A DNA stretch of 64,000 bases from Phaeosaccion multiseriatum (taxonomy: Eukaryota; Ochrophyta, other classes), in contig OZ218954.1 in the NCBI GenBank assembly GCA_965112735.1, positions 3,782,001-3,846,000 of the forward strand, in the 5' to 3' direction. A model generated the notes under the pieces. That model was not told the DNA's origin and searched no databases. It was given only the letters and a program-made list of their open reading frames with translations. Below, in pieces: positions 60,312-64,000 of the stretch. A program made the position numbers and the translations under genes. The stretch's first letter is position 1, and every line of letters begins with the position of its first letter.

Positions 60312-61432
60312 CCTCCCTCCCTCCCTCCCTCCCCCCTCCCATCCCCCTCCCCCCTCCCCCCTCCCTCCCTCCCTCCCATCCCCCTCCCCCCTCCCATCCC
60401 CCTCCCCCCTCCCTCCCTCCCTCCCTCCCTCCCTCCCTCCCTCCCTCCCTCCCTCCCTCCCTTTCTCCCTCCCTCCCTCCCTCCCTCCCTCCCTCCCTCC
60501 CTCCCTCCACTCACCACGTGTAAATGTGGCCATTGGCGGTGAGGGCGTAACTCAAGGATCTTCCTCCCGAGGCCACAACAACATCCACAACGTAGTCTCC
60601 CTCTGCCCCGCTCGGACATGGACTACCCTTCCCTCCCCGCTTGGGAGGGGGGAAGCCGTTTTTGTTCCCCTTGGCGTTTTCTGCGGCAGATGCCTCTGCC
60701 TCTGCCTCCGCCTCCGCGGCCTCTGCTGACTCAAGGGACACCTCTCGTAGGCTGAGGAGGGGAGGAGGGGATGGTGTGTGCAGTAGACGAGATGGGAAGA
60801 GAGGCGAAGAGAGCGAGGCAGATGGGCGGAGAGTGCGGTAAGGAGAAAGAGGGAGAAGAGAAGAAGGAAAACGCACAGAGAAGCGACAGACAGAGAGTCG
60901 AGGGACAGAGGCAGCGGAGCGGATGAGCCTGCCCCACCCTTGTCCCTGACACTGACCAGGGATCGTAGGTGCTGCTGCCTCTCCCCAGCTGCCCCTGACA
61001 GCCAGCGCCGCACGTGAGCACCAGCGAGCGCCACCTGTGCTGACTGAGGAGGTCCTCCTGCTGCCTCCTCTCCGCTGCTCGGTGCACGCCAGGGGAGAGG
61101 GAACCACCGCCGCCGTCGCTGCTGCCGCTGCCACCGGCCTTTGGCCGCTTCTTAGACACCTTGGACCCTCTTGCGCTGAAGTCAGAGAGATTGATGCCAC
61201 TTTGCGACGAGAGCAGCACAGGGGCTCCCCCCCCGATCGGCACCCCATTGATGAGCCCCACTCCCCCGCTGGCCTTGGCCGCCTTTGCAAGTCTCCTGGT
61301 ATTGCTACCGCTAATACCGCTGCCGCCGCTGCTGGTCGCAGTGCCCAGCCCTGGCCCACCCTCGTCGAGCAGCAGAGAGGCAGAGAGCTGCGCGAGACGG
61401 GCTCGCGAATGCTCGGCTCCTGCGCGGGGCAT
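53086..61432 (-). CDS. RCC1-repeat protein (beta-propeller) with long acidic C-terminal tail
   Basis: RCC1 domains form seven-bladed propellers used by GTP-exchange factors and regulatory scaffolds. The start is at 61432. Exons (approximate): 61432-60956, 60740-60515, 59893-59720, 59145-59053, 58668-58472, 58238-58130, 58070-57960, 57713-57325, 56647-56480, 56205-56103, 55680-55577, 55350-55228, 55110-55050, 54680-54503 and 54062-53473, with a last exon downstream (stop at 53086 or 52950). Blades show CGAGCQGQLGRG, then SYALTANGHIYTW, CGGGHSAAVTADGQLFTWGE, FTWGSNRAGQLGLG, CGMHHTLVLVLG, FAFGWAEHGRLGL, GGRHSLVLTDKAMAYAFGSN with EFGQLG, and LLTWGWGEEGQLGTGG. The tail has EARRQEHLQRLRDKDRD and more than 50 consecutive Glu residues (repeat at 53591-53740), ending near SVKRAMKRKAK. 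The partner GTPase is unknown. Confidence 0.88.
53347..53412. repeat. (CAGA)n microsatellite
   Basis: Pure CAGA units in the RCC1 gene, before the last exon. Confidence 0.9.
53591..53760. repeat. CTC triplet repeat coding for poly-Glu in the RCC1 protein
   Basis: About 170 bp of CTC in the GAG frame on the minus strand, inside an exon with normal codons on both sides. Confidence 0.9.
54070..54180. repeat. (CA)n microsatellite
   Basis: CA/CG-A tract in an RCC1 intron. Confidence 0.9.
54712..54790. repeat. (GAG)n tract in RCC1 intron, before an acceptor on the minus strand
   Basis: On the coding strand this is (CTC)n followed by a CCATCCACTGCCATCC motif and the acceptor of the 54680-54503 exon. 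Confidence 0.85.
55680..55918. repeat. (CA)n microsatellite
   Basis: About 240 bp of CA with ACGC variants in an RCC1 intron. It is followed by five TTCCATTCCC pentamer-type units (55945-55998). Confidence 0.92.
56649..57181. repeat. (AGG)n, about 530 bp, coding-strand (CCT)n polypyrimidine tract
   Basis: Nearly pure AGG triplets (about 177 units, four or five point changes). On the RCC1 coding strand it is (CCT)n ending CCCATCAG| at the exon that starts GGRHSLVL. The array therefore sits exactly where the polypyrimidine tract belongs. Long frames through it (poly-Ser, Gly, Leu, Arg) are not genes. Confidence 0.97.
59267..59616. repeat. (CCCT)n tetranucleotide array, about 350 bp
   Basis: Pure CCCT with a few CCGT changes, in an RCC1 intron (GGGA on the coding strand). 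Confidence 0.97.
60058..60510. repeat. (CCCT)n/(CT)n array, about 450 bp
   Basis: Coding-strand GAGTGGAGGGAGGG begins at the donor of the 60740-60515 exon and continues as GGGA, then GA repeats. Confidence 0.95.
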
Positions 61433-61654
61433 GGCGCTCTTGGCGTCACAGCCTGTGTTGGATGCGATCGCCCACGCTGAGGCGAACCTAACCAGAAGGC
61501 TTCATCATCACTGTTTGTCTTTTGAAGTAATTAAAAAAAGTCCTCCTCTTTCGCTCCCGTTACGAACGCCCGATGGTGCATGTGGTTCTTCACCTACGAA
61601 GTCACAGCTGGTTTTCTGAACACGGGAATTCCTTGCACTAATTGAGAAGAGGCG
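61433..61654. promoter_or_regulatory. Short bidirectional promoter region
   Basis: A 222-bp gap between divergent start codons (RCC1 protein, minus; prolyl 4-hydroxylase, plus). It is low in simple repeats, in contrast to the introns on both sides. No defined element was recognised. Confidence 0.45.
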
Positions 61655-63939
61655 ATGGTCAAGAGGAAGAGCGCGACCGGCGGAGCGGGACAGAAGAGCA
61701 GCAGCAATGAAAATACCAGCACGAAAGGGGGGAGTCGAGAACGGAGCAGCGGCGGCAGCAGTAGCAGCAGCGACGGCAAAAGGACGGGGGTCGTCGGCGG
61801 GCTTCTTCCCTTGGTGATGATCGTGCTTGCGTCTGTGCTCTTCTTCAAGCGCGAGAACTGGGCGCGCGAGGACTCCCTCATGCGCCGCCTGCTCCCCGAA
61901 TCCCTGCTCTCCTCCTCCCCCACCTCTAGCCCACTGGGCACTGGCCTTCCCACCGACCCCTCCGTATACCTGTCCCCACACCATGCCGTGCCGGGCTTTC
62001 ACGTGGCCACCCTGTCCAACAAAGGCGCTGCCGTGGGCAAGATGATGGCGACGGTGCACCTCTACGGACTGCGGAGCAACGACTCATCCTCCCTGCTGCA
62101 CTTCGAGGTGCCTGTGGACTCGTTTGGGGCGCTGTACGCGGCTCTGGGGGAGGAGCTGAAGCTCGACGAGGCAGGCCCCTCGCCCCCAACGTAAGGAAGG
62201 AAGGAGGGAAGGAGCGAGTGAGGGAAGGGCAGACACGTCTGGAATTTGTCCATGTCTTTCTTTTGTCTTCACCCTCTCCTCACTTCCTTCTCTCCTTCCT
62301 CCCCTCGTCTCTTCTCTCGCTTGCTGCCCTGCCTACCTTCCCATCAACCTACCTGCTGCCGCTGTCCACTCTCACATCCTCAGCAAGTATCCGTGGGCGA
62401 TGTACAACGGAGACGGCTCCGCCAAGCTCGATTCTCTGGAGAAGGTCATGGAGACCCCCGTCCTGCTCATCTTCAAGGGGGGGGAGTTTATCTGGCCGGG
62501 TATAGAGGTGGGTGGGGGGGAGGGTGGGGGGTGGGCACTCATAGATAGATATACATATATATATATAGAGAGAGAGAGGGAGGGAGGGAGAGGGAGAAAC
62601 TCAGAGAGAGAGAGAGTGGGAGAGAAGTCAAGAGAAGAAGAGAGAGAGGTCGCTTTGGTGCTCTTGGATGGGGTGTGGACGTGGGGGGCGGGGCGATGTC
62701 TGTCTTACCATGACACCTCTCGAAGTGCGGCTCTGATATCTTGCCTCTCGTGCCTCGTTCCCCCTTCCCCTCTCTCTCGACTCTCTCCCTCTCTGCTCTC
62801 TCTCCCGCCCTCGCCTTCTCTGTCTGTGTCTGCACTCACTGACATGTACTCCGCTGCCCAGGAGGGGCACGTGACGGAGGTGAAGGGCTTGGCAGGGCTG
62901 GGTTCCATCCGAATGACCACTCTCTCCCTCAAGGTACGCCAGCCTGTTGTCCAGCTTCCTCCTCTCCTCTCTCTTTCTCCTCTCTGCTCTCTTGTCTTCT
63001 TTTTTGTTTTCTTCTTTTTTCGCTCTACCTCCTCTCCTCTCCCCTCCTCTCTCCCTTATGTCTCTCTCAGCTCCATCAACTGCCATCCCATCCCCCCTCC
63101 ACTGCCGTTGCACCCCCCCCCTCCTCTTGCAGCCGCTGGTGTTCGAGATGGAGAACTTCCTCACAGATGACGAGTGCGCTCACATCATCGAAAGAGCCTC
63201 GCCCAACCTCGCCCCCAGGTGGGTCCTCACGTATATACCTCGCACACACATACACACACAGAGTACACACACACACAATACACACACACGCACCAGGCCC
63301 AGTGCACGGCTGCTGATGCTTGACTGTACTAACAGAACCGGCCTTCCACTGCCATCCACTCTTCCTTATCCTCTCCCATGCCTCTCCCACATCGACACTG
63401 CCTGTCGGTCCGTCTCTGTCTGTCTCTCACTCCCTCTCTCTCTCTCTCTCTCTCTCCCTCTGTCTCTCCTTCTCTGTCTGACTATTCTGTCTGTCTGACT
63501 ATTCTGTCTGTCTGTTCTCCCCGTCCACCGCCCTCCTCCCCATCCACTGCCATCCTCCCTCCTTCCCCCCACCCCAGCCCGGTGACCCTGATGGACAATG
63601 ACTTGGGCAAGAGTGACGACAACTGGCGGACCTCGCAGAACACATTCCTCCCCTCCAAGGGGGACGACAAGCTCGTGGCAGTGGACCAGAGGGTCGAGGT
63701 AAGTCAGATGGGGGAGGAGGAAGGGAGGGGAGGGGAGAGGGGAGGGGAGAGGGGAGGGGAGAGGGGACAGCACCCCATGTGCTCTGTCGATGTGCTCTCT
63801 TTCCAACCGAACCGAATGTGCCTTTCATTACAACTTGGGGGGTGCTTGGTGTCAGGACCTGACGCGGGTGTCCAAGCTGCACCAGGAGAGCGTGCAGGTG
63901 CTGCGCTACAGAGACGGACAGAGGTACTCTGCACACCAC
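61655..63939 (+). CDS. Prolyl 4-hydroxylase, membrane-anchored (partial, 3' end outside window)
   Basis: Fe(II)/2-oxoglutarate dioxygenase that hydroxylates prolines of secreted or wall proteins in the ER/Golgi. Exons in phase: 61655-62190, 62384-62507, 62862-62933, 63133-63218, 63578-63698 and 63856-63939. The gene runs on past a GTAAGT donor. The short basic/Ser-rich N-terminus precedes one membrane anchor (VVGGLLPLVMIVLASVLFF, about residues 46-64), giving a type II protein. A region of about 170 residues follows that I do not recognise (HVATLSNKGAAVGKMMATVH; KYPWAMYNGDGSAKLDS). The catalytic domain begins LVFEMENFLTDDECAHIIERA, then SDDNWRTSQNTFL and VLRYRDGQRYSAHH. The final His starts the H-x-D iron triad. 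The Asp, second His and 2-oxoglutarate-binding Lys lie beyond the window. Confidence 0.9.
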
Positions 63940-64000
63940 GTAAGTAGCACCACTTATTTGCTGCGTACGTATGTGCGTCGTATGCACGTACGTAAGTGCT

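Noticed and set aside
59217-60542. Long Ser/Pro-rich (PPSLPPSL) and Gly/Arg/Glu-rich ORFs suggesting a cell-wall protein
   Set aside because: Products of CCCT/GGGA repeats in all frames. The RCC1 exons on the minus strand explain the locus.
1-64000. tRNA or rRNA genes
   Set aside because: No cloverleaf with conserved A/B boxes and no rRNA-like core was recognised by eye. A covariance-model scan would settle this.

Overview
The window is nuclear DNA of a eukaryote. The coding regions are broken by many short GT-AG introns, there is no operon structure, and simple-sequence and minisatellite DNA is extremely dense. The best guess is a photosynthetic stramenopile (ochrophyte alga). One gene (30018-30923, minus) encodes a signal peptide followed directly by Phe-Val-Gly-Pro, the Phe(+1) plastid-targeting signature of algae with red-lineage secondary plastids. 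A KRE6/SKN1-type GH16 beta-glucan enzyme and a four-EF-hand CDPK fit the same lineage. The genus cannot be fixed from the sequence alone.

Layout. 1-3596 (minus): 5' part of an unrecognised, possibly plastid-targeted membrane protein that runs off the left edge. 4446-5234 (plus): small acidic protein with an RIIa/Dpy-30/TPGS1-like N-terminal helix pair. 6942-11986 (minus): large subunit of splicing factor U2AF, arranged head to head with the mitochondrial uS17 gene (12174-13859, plus). 14600-16759 (minus): low-complexity Q/S/E-rich protein. 17395-19404 (plus): multipass membrane protein, weakly XK-related-like. 20498-21620 (plus): Cys-rich ectodomain plus about seven membrane segments, with a frame break. 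22420-22916: a non-autonomous DNA transposon with perfect 30-bp terminal inverted repeats and a 7-bp target duplication. 23465-28852 (plus): EF-hand/coiled protein in eight exons. 30018-30923 (minus): plastid-targeted small membrane protein. 31190-33110: broken array of Cys-rich modules. About 34030-35023 (plus): a basic Ser/Arg-rich orphan exon or exons. 35390-41799 (minus): N-myristoylated calcium-dependent protein kinase with a 9-nt micro-exon. 42504-44560: decayed Ty3-type retroelement holding a 55-bp near-perfect palindrome. 45142-52326 (plus): complete 13-exon GH16 KRE6/SKN1-like gene. 53086-61432 (minus): RCC1-repeat protein, head to head with a prolyl 4-hydroxylase gene (61655 to the right edge, plus).

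The most striking feature is how the repeats relate to introns. Several long tandem arrays start exactly at a 5' splice site and repeat its sequence: (GTCA)n at 50813, (GTGA)n at 51114, and a 16-18 bp GTCAGTAAGGCAGTGG array at 37527. Pyrimidine arrays abut 3' splice sites, for example about 530 bp of (CCT)n before an RCC1 exon. Two short dispersed motifs, CCATCCACTGCCATCC and GCTGTATCACCAACTGCTG, recur many times, mostly in introns. Both have also been taken into coding sequence. No new enzymatic or defence system was recognised. The intron/repeat architecture, the short inverted-repeat transposon and the Cys-rich decay zone are the parts most likely to be new.
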